From the NCBI GenBank assembly GCA_030638785.1, contig DAOWDY010000078.1:1-16910 (forward strand): a stretch of DNA of 16,910 bases, read 5' to 3'. The notes beneath the pieces were generated by a model, which had not been told where the DNA came from, searched no databases, and saw only the letters and a program-made list of their open reading frames with translations. A program made the position numbers and the translations under genes. Shown in pieces: positions 1-7,834 of this stretch. The stretch comes from Candidatus Thorarchaeota archaeon (lineage in GTDB: Archaea > Asgardarchaeota > Thorarchaeia > Thorarchaeales > Thorarchaeaceae). Within the stretch, counting starts at the first letter, position 1, and each line of letters begins with the position of its first letter.

Positions 1-33
1 AGGTGTGGGCGTAGATATGAGAAGTGACAACAA

Positions 34-1944
34 ATGGCTTCTAGCGATAATGAAATTTTAGATATTCGCGAGGCAGTTAAGAAAGCTCTGCCACGTTCAG
101 CTGCAATTAGCAGTGTAGACTATGAAGGTCCGGAGATCGCAATATACTCCAAGGCCCCTAAGATTCTACTAGATGATGGAGACAAGATAAAAGCCCTCGC
201 CAGAAAGATGAGAAAGCGTATTGTTGTCAGGTCAGCACCAGAAGTAAGACTTCCTCATGAAGAAGCTGAGAAAGCTGTACGGGAACTGGTCCCAGAGGAT
301 GCGGAGATTAGTTCGATTCATTTTGATGACTCACGAGGTGAGGTCATAATCGAAGCCCAAAAACCAGGACTTGTGATTGGGCGCAGTGGAACAACACTTA
401 GAGAGATCACCCGGCATACCTTTTGGCGACCTAATGTGATGCGCACTCCTCCTATAGAGAGTAAACTCATCAAACAGATTCGCTACATTATCCAGTCCGA
501 GGCTAGTCGAAGAAACAAGGCATTCCGAGAGATTGGAAAACGCATTCACAGACAATCCCTCATAGAGAATGGGTGGATACGACTCACGGGCTTAGGTGGG
601 TTTAAGGAAGTTGGACGACAGTCTATGTTTCTTCAAACACCTGAATCTAACGTTCTCATAGATTGTGGCGTCAATGTAGGAACTCCAAGCAAGGCATTTC
701 CACGTCTAGATATGCCTGAATTCAATATTGCAGAACTTGATGCTGTCATTATTACTCATGCACACCTTGATCACTGTGGCATGGTACCATTTCTATTCAA
801 GTACGGCTATCGAGGCCCCGTTTACATGACTGCTCCCACATTGAACCTTGCAACGCTGTTGCAACTTGATTATCTTGATGTTGCTGAACGTGAGGGCAAG
901 CTAAGACCATATCGTGACAGAGATGTAAAAGAGGCAATTCTTCATACAATCACATTGAATTATGGTGAGGTAACAGATATCGCACCAGATGTAAGATTGA
1001 CACTTCATAATGCAGGACATATCTTAGGTTCCGCAATCATACACCTCCACATTGGAGACGGTCAGTACAATCTAGCATATACCGGGGACTTCAAGTTTGG
1101 AAGGTCCCGACTCTTAGAACCTGCTACATTCACGTTTCCCAGACTCGAAACCCTGATTGTTGAGAGTACATATGGTCATCCGACAGACAAGATGCCTCCA
1201 CGACAAGAGGTGGAAAAGAAGTTTGCAGGAATAATCCGAAAGACCATTGAACGAGGTGGAAAGGTGCTTATTCCTGTCTTAGCTGTTGGTCGGGCTCAGG
1301 AAATCATGCTAGTAATTGAGGATCTAGTTACAAAGAAGCGAATTCCAAAGATTCCTGTATATCTTGAGGGAATGATTGCTCAAGCGACAGCTATTCATAC
1401 AGCACATCCAGAAGCCCTAAGTAAGAAGATTAGAGAGATGATTTTTCATCAGGGAGTCAATCCGTTCTTGAATGAAATCTTCGTGCAGGTAGATAGTCAC
1501 ACACAGCGCGAGGAGATTGTGGAAGGAGAACCATGTATCATAATGGCGACATCTGGAATGCTGGCTGGAGGACCAAGTGTTGATTATTTCCGGCTATTAG
1601 CACCAGACGAGATAAATTCACTTTGCTTCGTGTCGTATCAGGGGGAAGGAACCCTAGGACGTCGCATCCAGAAGGGCTGGAAAGAGGTGCAGATGAGAAA
1701 CAGAAACGGGAACACACAGGTGGTCCCAATCAATTTACAGGTTGAAACAGTAGAGGGATTCTCAGGCCATTCAGATCGAAAACAAATATTGAATTTCATC
1801 AAACGAGTTAGTCCAGTTCCTGAGAAAGTCCTAACATGCCATGGAGAAGCCTCAAAATGTGTGAATCTTGCTTCAACAATTCACAAGTCTATGAATATAG
1901 ATACGAAGGCTCTTGCGGTGACTGAAAGCATCAAGCTGAAATGA
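34..1944 (+). CDS. fttA: aCPSF1/FttA transcription-termination ribonuclease (KH + metallo-beta-lactamase/beta-CASP)
   Basis: This 636-residue protein has the standard length and layout of archaeal aCPSF1. The N-terminal KH region (about residues 1-150) carries a GRSG loop at 116-119. The metallo-beta-lactamase domain has the zinc-binding HAHLDH motif at 242-247. The beta-CASP insert follows ESTYG at 377-381. The late motifs include SGHSD (577-581) and a CHGE segment with His603. Known family role: an endo/5'-3' exoribonuclease that cuts nascent RNA at U-rich sites and terminates transcription together with Spt4/5 and RNA polymerase. All metal ligands I can check are present, so it should be active. 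The ATG at 34 gives the expected N-terminus; a TGA at 25-27 closes the same frame upstream. The stop lies 4 bp from the convergent sepF stop. The promoter is probably outside the window. Confidence 0.97.
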   Translation: MASSDNEILDIREAVKKALPRSAAISSVDYEGPEIAIYSKAPKILLDDGDKIKALARKMRKRIVVRSAPEVRLPHEEAEKAVRELVPEDAEISSIHFDDSRGEVIIEAQKPGLVIGRSGTTLREITRHTFWRPNVMRTPPIESKLIKQIRYIIQSEASRRNKAFREIGKRIHRQSLIENGWIRLTGLGGFKEVGRQSMFLQTPESNVLIDCGVNVGTPSKAFPRLDMPEFNIAELDAVIITHAHLDHCGMVPFLFKYGYRGPVYMTAPTLNLATLLQLDYLDVAEREGKLRPYRDRDVKEAILHTITLNYGEVTDIAPDVRLTLHNAGHILGSAIIHLHIGDGQYNLAYTGDFKFGRSRLLEPATFTFPRLETLIVESTYGHPTDKMPPRQEVEKKFAGIIRKTIERGGKVLIPVLAVGRAQEIMLVIEDLVTKKRIPKIPVYLEGMIAQATAIHTAHPEALSKKIREMIFHQGVNPFLNEIFVQVDSHTQREEIVEGEPCIIMATSGMLAGGPSVDYFRLLAPDEINSLCFVSYQGEGTLGRRIQKGWKEVQMRNRNGNTQVVPINLQVETVEGFSGHSDRKQILNFIKRVSPVPEKVLTCHGEASKCVNLASTIHKSMNIDTKALAVTESIKLK

Positions 1945-1948
1945 ATCA

Positions 1949-2344
1949 TTAAAACTTTACAAATGGCGGCGTCACTATAACACAGTTATCATTGACCAGT
2001 GCGAGGTCTGCCCGATAGCTTCGAGTTTCACCACGAATTCGTTCAATAATACGTTTCAACTCAAGATGAGTTTGGTCACGCCCATCATTAAGACGCGAGA
2101 TATCAAGAAGGACAATGTTTCCGTTTCGTATTTGGTCAACGACAAAAGGAACATCGTCTAGTGACTCTAGGCTTTTAGACCTCACAAAGATCTGTTCAAG
2201 CTCTGCTAGGCGTGTGTATTCATGAATCGGATCAGATTCTGGTGCATCAGGCACAGGCGAGAAGATGCCTAGACCGGATTGGACCAGATTCTTTGATTCC
2301 AGTTTGGGGTTTTTTTCACCTCTACGTCTGAACAGGTACCGCAC
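1949..2344 (-). CDS. sepF: SepF-like cell division protein (FtsZ membrane anchor)
   Basis: This 131-residue protein ends in a SepF (DUF552) domain, about residues 50-131, with the family pattern VPFVVDQIRNGNIVLLDIS, then a dimerisation helix and a final beta strand ending VTPPFVKF. In archaea SepF dimerises, binds the C-terminal tail of FtsZ and anchors the ring to the membrane through an N-terminal amphipathic peptide. Here the N-terminus is short and strongly basic (RYLFRRRGEK) and is followed by a low-complexity linker, which fits that role. The start is a GTG at 2344; an in-frame stop lies 9 nt upstream and a TATA-like sequence about 30 bp upstream, so the transcript may be nearly leaderless. 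It is convergent with fttA and divergent from the helicase. No ftsZ is present in the window. Confidence 0.9.
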   Translation of the reverse strand: MRYLFRRRGEKNPKLESKNLVQSGLGIFSPVPDAPESDPIHEYTRLAELEQIFVRSKSLESLDDVPFVVDQIRNGNIVLLDISRLNDGRDQTHLELKRIIERIRGETRSYRADLALVNDNCVIVTPPFVKF

Positions 2345-2370
2345 TAGTAATCACCACTACAAATGAGAAA

Positions 2371-2380
2371 CCATATTGTA
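2371..2380 (-). promoter_or_regulatory. Putative TATA box of sepF
   Basis: On the minus strand this reads TACAATATGG, centred about 32 bp upstream of the GTG start of sepF. That spacing would place transcription initiation within a few bases of the start codon. It was assigned by eye from position and AT content only. Confidence 0.35.
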
Positions 2381-2424
2381 CGAAGAAAAGAGCGAGTATT
2401 ATCATCGGCGCTGCACGAAACAGA

Positions 2425-2433
2425 TTTTACATA
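2425..2433 (+). promoter_or_regulatory. Putative TATA box of the helicase gene
   Basis: TTTTACATA lies about 25 bp before the GTG at 2454 and 34 bp before the ATG at 2463. No Shine-Dalgarno sequence precedes either codon, so a leaderless or near-leaderless mRNA is likely. With the sepF box it makes the 109-bp gap a divergent promoter region. Confidence 0.3.
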
Positions 2434-2453
2434 GGATTACTCGGTAATCTTGA

Positions 2454-5132
2454 GTGGAAGTCATGGAGGAGAAAGAACTCGACGAGATGCGTACCAGATT
2501 AAGAGCACTTGGAAACCGTTATGCAATTGAAATTCTACAAGTTCTAAGACCGGAAGCTGGTGACATTATACCCAATATGGGTTGGGACGAGATTGTCGAG
2601 GGCATATTAGAACTCATGGGAACAGAGAGACCCAAATCAAGTCAAGAGGGGGACAAGTCTGGCGCAGAAGTCGAGTACGAGCGAATCAAGAAGAGATTCG
2701 CTGCAGGTGGTACGCTGTATGAGAGTATGAACAAACTTGTCAAGGCAGAGTATGTGATTGCGTTGGGAAGTAAGGGGAAGAAACAGCGAACTTTCATGAT
2801 TACACACGAGGGAAGATTGGCTCTCTCTGCAGTAGATAGTATGATTGGACCTACATCGAGGGATACAGAAGTCTATAGAACTGCGAAAGTGCTTCTCCGT
2901 CACAAGAATTTCGTTAGATTGCTACCCGCTCAAGAGAAATTTTTGAATGAAGCCCAAGACCTTGAGGGTAATATCATCATCCAAATGCCACCTGGTTCAG
3001 GGAAGACCTTTCTTGTGATGGTAGCCATTCTCATTAAACTCCAAGAGGGCGTCAAGTGTCTATACCTCAGTCCCTACATCTCTATCATTACTCAAGTAAT
3101 CAACGAGTATGGAGAGCTTTTCGAGGATTTAGGATATAATGTAGTCCGACACGATGGAACAAAGAGCACTGATCCTGAGGAGTTGAGGAAGGCGGACTTG
3201 ATAGTCGGAGTCTACGAGTCAGTATTCTCGGATATCCTTCGTAGGGAGAAATGGAGTGATGACGTTGGACTCGCAGTTGTAGATGAACTCACCGAACTTG
3301 ATTCTTCAATTGGAGAGATAGATGCTGGAAACTTAGGCACTGATAGAAGTGCAAAGCTCGATTGTCTAATTACGCTCCTCAAGAGACAGGCACAGATTAT
3401 CACTCTCTCATCGAGATTTGGAGATACTGAAAGAGTTGCTGAGTGGTTGAATGCTAGGATTTTCAGACCCAGTGTACGCTTGAATCCTGACGAGTACATT
3501 GTTACACGCCAAGAAAAAGGAATTCAGATAGTTAGTAGCGATGGTACTCAGAATGCTCTCTTCGAACGCGAGCATTTTCTTGAATCCATCATTGAGCATA
3601 TGAAGGACTACAAAGACAAGTCAGTTCTTATTGTTGTATCATCTCGTAATCGGGCTGAATGGCTAGCAGGTGTAATGTCCAGGCACTTTCCTAGAGAATC
3701 TAATGATGTTTTTGCTGAACAAATCATCGGCGATGAGGAACATATGCCTGTTGCAAGTCGACTGAAGGAAGTATTGAAACAGGGAGTGGCATTTCACCAT
3801 GCTGGTCTTAGCTCCAATGTACGTAGACGACTTGAAGAGACCATCAAGATTGGGCGAATCAGAACTGTCGTTTCGACAACAGGAATTACAGCAGGTATCA
3901 GCTTTCCATTCGATTGTGTCATTATCTTGTTTGATCGTATTATGGACTATCTAGGAGCACGATCTCGATATCTTCAGATAGCTGGAAGAATAGGAGAATA
4001 TCATCTCGCCGAACATGGTGGAAGTGTTTACATTGTTTTTGAGGCTCCATCAAGAAGATTTCAAGATGTCGAGAGCCTTAAAGAAACCCTGCTTCATCGA
4101 CCACTTGAGCCACTTGATCCTGGACCGATTTATCCTTCAATTCTTGCTAATCTGATGACAAGACAGATTGTTAGCGGACGTGTATTCAAGAAGGAGAAGC
4201 TTCAAGCTGCTATGAATGCTGTTGCAAAAGAGAGCTTTCGTGCTGTTCAACATGAGGATTATGAAAATCAAATCAAGAAGATGTTCTCGACTCTATTCAC
4301 CTGGCTAGTGAAGATGAATGCTGTCGAAGCTGGAGATGTGGATTTCAAACTCAGTAAGAGCGTTACAGCTGCCACGCGTTCAGGTCTAGAAATAATCAGA
4401 TACTTGGAGATTAAGAAAGCGTTGGACAAAGTGGAATCAGATGCCTCCAATGATACATTAGTGGATATTATACTCTCATTTGGACTACCTCAGATTATTA
4501 GACCAAGAACTTCCTATCCAACAAGAATAGAACTGCGTGCTGCAGGCCTTGAAAAACCAAGCAACTGGTATGATGAGCTAACAAAGGGCAGAAGCAAGGT
4601 CAAGAGAACAGCCATCAAAGGATGGGTAGACGAACGAGCTGCAGTTGATGTTATATCAGAAGCCAATAAGTTTGGCCAAAATATAGTGATTGATGGCAGA
4701 AACGTGGGTGGGCTTGATATCGATGAGGGAGATTTTGGCTCATTGACTCGGATATGTAGTGGACTTGCACAGGATTTGAGTCATTATTTTGCACAGCTAA
4801 AGAAGAAGGCAGTTTCTGAAAGATTCCACGTCTTTAGTAGGCAGCTTCTCTATGGTGCTAATGAGGATCTGGCTGAATCAGACCTTTTAGAGTTGATACT
4901 CCCTGTAAATGGAAACCAATGGGTTTCGCTCTCACACCAAGATGCAAGAAACCTCTATGATGGAGGTTACGAGTCAATATCAGATGTTCTTAGAAAAGAT
5001 AGAGACCCTGAGAAGAAGGGATTAGCAAGAGATAGGTTTGCTCGAAATTCAGGACTCGATCCAATCTTAGCAAAAGAGGTTTACAAGGCTGCCCTCACAC
5101 ATGTAAGGGCAAAGCTCGAAGAGAATGAATAA
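2454..5132 (+). CDS. Hel308/Ski2-like SF2 helicase with N-terminal winged-helix segment
   Basis: This is an 892-residue superfamily 2 ATPase. Residues 1-130 look like a winged-helix DNA-binding region (a helix around LGNRYAIEILQVLRP and a wing near SKGKKQRTFMITHEGRLAL). RecA domain 1 has Walker A PPGSGKT (179-185) and motif II DELT (277-280). The motif III position reads LSSRFGD where relatives have LSAT. RecA domain 2 has GVAFHHAGLSSNVRRR, typical of Hel308/Ski2, and motif VI QIAGRIG (508-514). A winged-helix/ratchet region follows, and the last 70 residues look like helix-hairpin-helix. Family members unwind forked DNA at stalled replication forks or remodel RNA. The DELT and SSR variants and the N-terminal extension set it apart from orthodox Hel308, so the substrate is uncertain. 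The GTG start at 2454 fits the TATA position; the ATG at 2463 is the alternative. The stop is 5 bp from the convergent PUA gene. Confidence 0.88.
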   Translation: MEVMEEKELDEMRTRLRALGNRYAIEILQVLRPEAGDIIPNMGWDEIVEGILELMGTERPKSSQEGDKSGAEVEYERIKKRFAAGGTLYESMNKLVKAEYVIALGSKGKKQRTFMITHEGRLALSAVDSMIGPTSRDTEVYRTAKVLLRHKNFVRLLPAQEKFLNEAQDLEGNIIIQMPPGSGKTFLVMVAILIKLQEGVKCLYLSPYISIITQVINEYGELFEDLGYNVVRHDGTKSTDPEELRKADLIVGVYESVFSDILRREKWSDDVGLAVVDELTELDSSIGEIDAGNLGTDRSAKLDCLITLLKRQAQIITLSSRFGDTERVAEWLNARIFRPSVRLNPDEYIVTRQEKGIQIVSSDGTQNALFEREHFLESIIEHMKDYKDKSVLIVVSSRNRAEWLAGVMSRHFPRESNDVFAEQIIGDEEHMPVASRLKEVLKQGVAFHHAGLSSNVRRRLEETIKIGRIRTVVSTTGITAGISFPFDCVIILFDRIMDYLGARSRYLQIAGRIGEYHLAEHGGSVYIVFEAPSRRFQDVESLKETLLHRPLEPLDPGPIYPSILANLMTRQIVSGRVFKKEKLQAAMNAVAKESFRAVQHEDYENQIKKMFSTLFTWLVKMNAVEAGDVDFKLSKSVTAATRSGLEIIRYLEIKKALDKVESDASNDTLVDIILSFGLPQIIRPRTSYPTRIELRAAGLEKPSNWYDELTKGRSKVKRTAIKGWVDERAAVDVISEANKFGQNIVIDGRNVGGLDIDEGDFGSLTRICSGLAQDLSHYFAQLKKKAVSERFHVFSRQLLYGANEDLAESDLLELILPVNGNQWVSLSHQDARNLYDGGYESISDVLRKDRDPEKKGLARDRFARNSGLDPILAKEVYKAALTHVRAKLEENE

Positions 5133-5137
5133 TCACA

Positions 5138-5644
5138 CTATCTATTCGTAAAGTCCCAGAGATAGTCGCCATGATAATGAATAGAACGAACAACCTTACC
5201 CTTTGTTGCCGCTTCCATCTCTGTAGATCCCATCATAGCAAGACCTACCGCCAAGGCCTTTCCATGCCGCTCATCAACTATTGCAACCACAGAGTCCTTT
5301 CTTATGTTGTCATCTATCTTCGTAATTCCAGGACGCATAATGTCAGCCCCATTCACAACGAACCGAACTGCACCCATATCCACAGCCACTTTGGGAATCT
5401 CAATCATTCCCTTTAGAAGTGCATGAAGAGAGGGGAATAGATTTCCTTTCTGTTCAAAAAACAGAATCTCATTCTTTAACATCAAGACTTTTGTTCCGTC
5501 ATCAAGTATTCCGGTTTCGAATTGAACCTTATCATCCAACTCCTTCACAGGAGTTCCAAGTTCATTCTCGATGCGATATATCTCAGCCTTCTGCTCTTTC
5601 TTTTTCAGAAAATGCCGCTTCTTTATCTTCTCAATCTTTGGCAT
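5138..5644 (-). CDS. PUA-domain RNA-binding protein, MCT-1/Tma20-like
   Basis: This 168-residue protein has a basic N-terminal region (PKIEKIKKRHFLKKKE), a mixed alpha/beta segment, and a C-terminal PUA domain from about residue 85. It ends IHYHGDYLWDF, the signature end of the archaeal/eukaryotic MCT-1 (MCTS1, Tma20) family. Eukaryotic members bind the small ribosomal subunit and act with DENR/Tma22 in initiation and recycling; archaeal members are presumed ribosome or tRNA binders. I chose the ATG at 5644 because homologues begin directly at the KKRHFL segment. An upstream TTG at 5692 would add 16 residues with no family support. It is divergent from lsm and convergent with the helicase. 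Confidence 0.88.
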   Translation of the reverse strand: MPKIEKIKKRHFLKKKEQKAEIYRIENELGTPVKELDDKVQFETGILDDGTKVLMLKNEILFFEQKGNLFPSLHALLKGMIEIPKVAVDMGAVRFVVNGADIMRPGITKIDDNIRKDSVVAIVDERHGKALAVGLAMMGSTEMEAATKGKVVRSIHYHGDYLWDFTNR

Positions 5645-5795
5645 TAATTGATAGTTGTATTTACAACCTTTTGAACGCACCGCAATACTCAATTTTGTTT
5701 GTTTAAAGAAGCGGTTCCATCGTCATGTTTTTAAGCCAAGCCCAAAGACTAGCGCGACTGTCGTGGGCTCAGAAGGCCTTCGAACGCGATTCTTT

Positions 5796-5800
5796 GGTGA
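5796..5800 (+). promoter_or_regulatory. Shine-Dalgarno sequence deciding the lsm start
   Basis: GGTGA lies 5 nt before the ATG at 5806. It selects that codon over the far-upstream ATG at 5725, whose extra 27 residues do not resemble Sm proteins. Confidence 0.6.
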
Positions 5801-5805
5801 TCATA

Positions 5806-6066
5806 ATGAGTAATCGACCCATGGAACTCCTTCAGAAGTCAATTGGTGGACACATCCTCGTTGAACTGAAAGGAAATCGAAAACTAAAGGGAAAACTACG
5901 TGGTTATGATCAACACCTGAATCTCATAATAGAAGATGCTGATGAAATCTATTTCAATCCTGAAACAGAACAGGAACAGATTGAATCAATACAGACAATT
6001 ATTGTACGAGGCGACAATGTAGTAATTGTTAGTCCGCCTCCTAAGCCGCCGAAGAAGAAGGAGTAA
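5806..6066 (+). CDS. lsm: Archaeal Sm-like protein (Lsm/SmAP)
   Basis: This is an 86-residue single-domain Sm protein. Sm1 is recognisable from GGHILVELKGNRKLKGKLRG through the acidic DADEI segment, with DQHLNLIIED carrying the RNA-binding Asp-x-x-x-Asn arrangement. Sm2 is IIVRGDNVVIV. The Pro/Lys-rich tail (PPPKPPKKKE) is typical of archaeal members. SmAPs form hexa- or heptameric rings that bind U-rich RNA and are linked to RNA processing and tRNA or sRNA metabolism. The stop is 6 nt before rpl37e, and the lsm-eL37 pair is a conserved archaeal gene neighbourhood, so the two are very likely cotranscribed. TATA-like sequences are seen near 5698-5705 and 5727-5734. Confidence 0.95.
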   Translation: MSNRPMELLQKSIGGHILVELKGNRKLKGKLRGYDQHLNLIIEDADEIYFNPETEQEQIESIQTIIVRGDNVVIVSPPPKPPKKKE

Positions 6067-6072
6067 CTATCA

Positions 6073-6261
6073 ATGGGAAAAGGAACTCCATCCAAGGGTA
6101 AGAAGAATAATCCACATCATATTAGATGTAGACGATGCGGCAGAAGATCCTATCATGTTAGACATAAAAAGTGTGCAGCCTGTGGTTTTGGTGCATCAAG
6201 CAAACTCCGCCAGTATGCATGGGCACACAAGAAAGTTCATGGAACTCGAGTTCGAGGATAG
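6073..6261 (+). CDS. rpl37e: 50S ribosomal protein eL37 (L37e)
   Basis: This 62-residue, very basic zinc-ribbon protein has Cys pairs at 19/22 (CRRC) and 34/37 (CAAC) and the conserved ends MGKGTPS and AWAHKKVHGTRVRG. It has the normal length for archaeal eL37 and all four zinc ligands. It is a structural protein of the large subunit that binds 23S rRNA. It lies 6 nt downstream of lsm and presumably shares its transcript. It ends in TAG and is followed by a short hairpin. Confidence 0.97.
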   Translation: MGKGTPSKGKKNNPHHIRCRRCGRRSYHVRHKKCAACGFGASSKLRQYAWAHKKVHGTRVRG

Positions 6262-6269
6262 AAAACCAA

Positions 6270-6285
6270 GTGCCCTTTCGGGCAC
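6270..6285. terminator. Short hairpin between convergent genes, possible terminator
   Basis: GTGCCC-TTTC-GGGCAC is a perfect 6-bp stem with a 4-nt loop, sitting between the eL37 stop and the convergent gene at 6307. No long T-tract follows, so termination by the usual archaeal U-run is not obvious. It may instead protect the 3' end or work with FttA. Confidence 0.4.
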
Positions 6286-6306
6286 AGTCTTACATTATTG
6301 TCATAT

Positions 6307-6867
6307 CTAATCCGAGCCTTCAATCTGGGATATCTCTTTGTCATGGAAGTATACTGTTTCACTAGTTGTATCCGATTGAATTGTTCCATTTCCCCCTTCT
6401 TTGGAATATGACTGCAAAATCCCTTTCACGTTCTTTCCGCTCTTGAAACTGAGATAGACTTGCTTCCCAGTGTGCATCTCCAATCTTCTGGGAATAGAAG
6501 TTGTAATCTCGTATATCATTCCCTCGACGGGTCTCTCTTTGATGGTATCAAGACCTACATCAAAAATAATTCGATCTGTGAGTGGGTAGACATCATCGGA
6601 CCAGTAAAGGAGAAATTCAACTTTGTCAAGCTTATTCGTTGTTCTTATGGACTCCAAATAATCAAACAATATACTCCAGTCTTTGTAATTACATAGACAA
6701 TGGCCATCATGTAATGATGCTAGTATACCGTCATCTTGCTTGTGGAGTGCAGCAAAATTAGTTTGAAAAGCGGTTCCTACGGATATTACAAGACCATTGG
6801 GAGCATCAGGTATTGATGGGTTATACTTACCACCCTTAGGGATGTACACATCTGCAAAGCGACACAT
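6307..6867 (-). CDS. Uncharacterised protein, possible Sm-like C-terminal barrel
   Basis: I do not recognise this family. The ATG at 6867 gives 186 residues and is preceded by GGAG about 10 nt upstream; an upstream TTG at 6885 is less likely. The protein appears soluble, with no signal peptide or membrane segment. The N-terminal two thirds include a short Cys-rich stretch (HCLCNYKDW) and a region ending FLLYWSDDVYPLTD. The last 50 residues have alternating hydrophobic strands, GKQVYLSFKSGKNVKGIL, followed by TVYFHDKEISQIE. This loosely resembles the Sm1/Sm2 pattern or another small beta barrel. A TATA-like TATTTTATTTTG about 45 bp upstream suggests its own promoter. It is convergent with lsm-rpl37e. 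Confidence 0.75.
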   Translation of the reverse strand: MCRFADVYIPKGGKYNPSIPDAPNGLVISVGTAFQTNFAALHKQDDGILASLHDGHCLCNYKDWSILFDYLESIRTTNKLDKVEFLLYWSDDVYPLTDRIIFDVGLDTIKERPVEGMIYEITTSIPRRLEMHTGKQVYLSFKSGKNVKGILQSYSKEGGNGTIQSDTTSETVYFHDKEISQIEGSD

Positions 6868-6929
6868 CTCAAGTTTCTCCTTCAATTAAAAGGGGGTAGT
6901 CAAAATAAAATATCGTATGCATTACTGAA

Positions 6930-7502
6930 TCAGCTGTATTCGTCTCTTAGCATACCGTAGTATAGAAGACCATACCGTTTCCCTTCATCGATACGTCCAT
7001 CTCTGAAATGTCCCTCTTTGATAAAGCCAAGCCTCTCTGCGAGCTTGTAGCTCTTTTCGTTGTAATCGCGAGTGCTTACTACAATTTTGTGGGCGTTCAA
7101 ATCTTCAAAGATGAACTTCATCGCACACCTTGCCGCTTCAGTTGCAAAGCCCTTTCCCCAATATCCGGGATCAAGAAACCACCCAAGTTCAAAGGATGGT
7201 ACATCCCATCTATTGGCTTCAATCCAGATTTGTCCAATTTGAGTATCAGATTCTTTCAACCATATCGTCATCACGAACCTCTTTCTTGCCTCCCAGTCTA
7301 CCATCATTTGGCGTATTCTGATCTCAGCATCATCCTTTGTCTTAACACTCTCAGCCTCATCTACATTCTCTTTCAGTTGTTCCCGGTTATTATTACGTTC
7401 AAATATCTCGAAGAAGCCAATACCATCTCCTTTACGATATTTTCTAAGAATCAGCTGATCGCTATCAAGTTCCTCTGGTATTTCAAGTAGCAATGGGTCC
7501 AT
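6930..7502 (-). CDS. GNAT N-acetyltransferase, RimJ/RimL type
   Basis: This 190-residue protein has the RimJ/RimL-like GNAT fold: an N-terminal LILRKYRKGDG strand, the acetyl-CoA binding motif GYWGKGFA (113-120), then a helix and the NEKSYKLAERLGFIKEGHFRDG segment that forms the end of the domain. Members transfer acetyl from acetyl-CoA to protein N-termini, small amines or antibiotics; the substrate cannot be read from sequence. The ATG at 7502 was chosen because a TATA-like CATATTTATC lies about 43 bp upstream. The ATG at 7532 would place the start before the predicted transcription start. Its stop is about 60 bp before the next same-strand gene, which seems to have its own promoter. Confidence 0.88.
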   Translation of the reverse strand: MDPLLLEIPEELDSDQLILRKYRKGDGIGFFEIFERNNNREQLKENVDEAESVKTKDDAEIRIRQMMVDWEARKRFVMTIWLKESDTQIGQIWIEANRWDVPSFELGWFLDPGYWGKGFATEAARCAMKFIFEDLNAHKIVVSTRDYNEKSYKLAERLGFIKEGHFRDGRIDEGKRYGLLYYGMLRDEYS

Positions 7503-7634
7503 TTTGATAACCAAAAGAAGTGAAGTGTGCATTTCAGATAAATATGGGCTTTAGTGCCAATCAATAATGGAGAATTAAAATCCCCTCATTCCAAAAGTAA
7601 AAGTGCTTAGAAACCATATTGATTATGAAATAGA

Positions 7635-7808
7635 ATGCGAAGGAAATCTGTTAGAAAGAAGAAGGGTAAGAGAAAGAGTCTGGGATACTGGATTCCGACT
7701 CGATATAGCTACCCTCCCATGCTAACAGCTTGGATGACAAGAATCGATAAGACTGGTAGGAAGAAAAGAAAGACCCCTAGAGAGCTTAAACATCCGCCCC
7801 CAAGATAG
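7635..7808 (+). CDS. Small highly basic protein, unknown
   Basis: This ATG-TAG frame encodes 57 residues, of which 21 are Lys or Arg and only two are acidic. It has a basic head (RRKSVRKKKGKRKS), a central aromatic/proline stretch (GYWIPTRYSYPPMLTAWM) and a basic tail ending LKHPPPR. It fills the otherwise empty 300-bp gap between a minus-strand gene starting at 7502 and one ending at 7835, leaving 26 bp before the convergent stop. A TATA-like AAAAGTAAAAG lies about 38 bp upstream, and no Shine-Dalgarno sequence is seen. The composition suggests RNA, ribosome or DNA binding. I do not recognise a family, and the coding call rests on length, context and composition. Confidence 0.6.
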   Translation: MRRKSVRKKKGKRKSLGYWIPTRYSYPPMLTAWMTRIDKTGRKKRKTPRELKHPPPR

Positions 7809-7834
7809 TCACGGAGCAGCTCATCATCAACAAT

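Noticed and set aside
1..33. Tail of an upstream gene (frame 1 closes with TGA at 25-27; frame 2 is open to 60)
   Set aside because: There are too few residues to recognise any product or even decide the frame.
5725..5805. 27-residue N-terminal extension of the Sm protein from the ATG at 5725
   Set aside because: It has no Sm family similarity. The ATG at 5806 has its own GGTGA ribosome binding site and gives the normal length.
7008..7490. 160-codon plus-strand frame opposite the RimJ/RimL-like gene
   Set aside because: It is an antisense shadow of a gene with clear GNAT motifs, and its own translation resembles no family.
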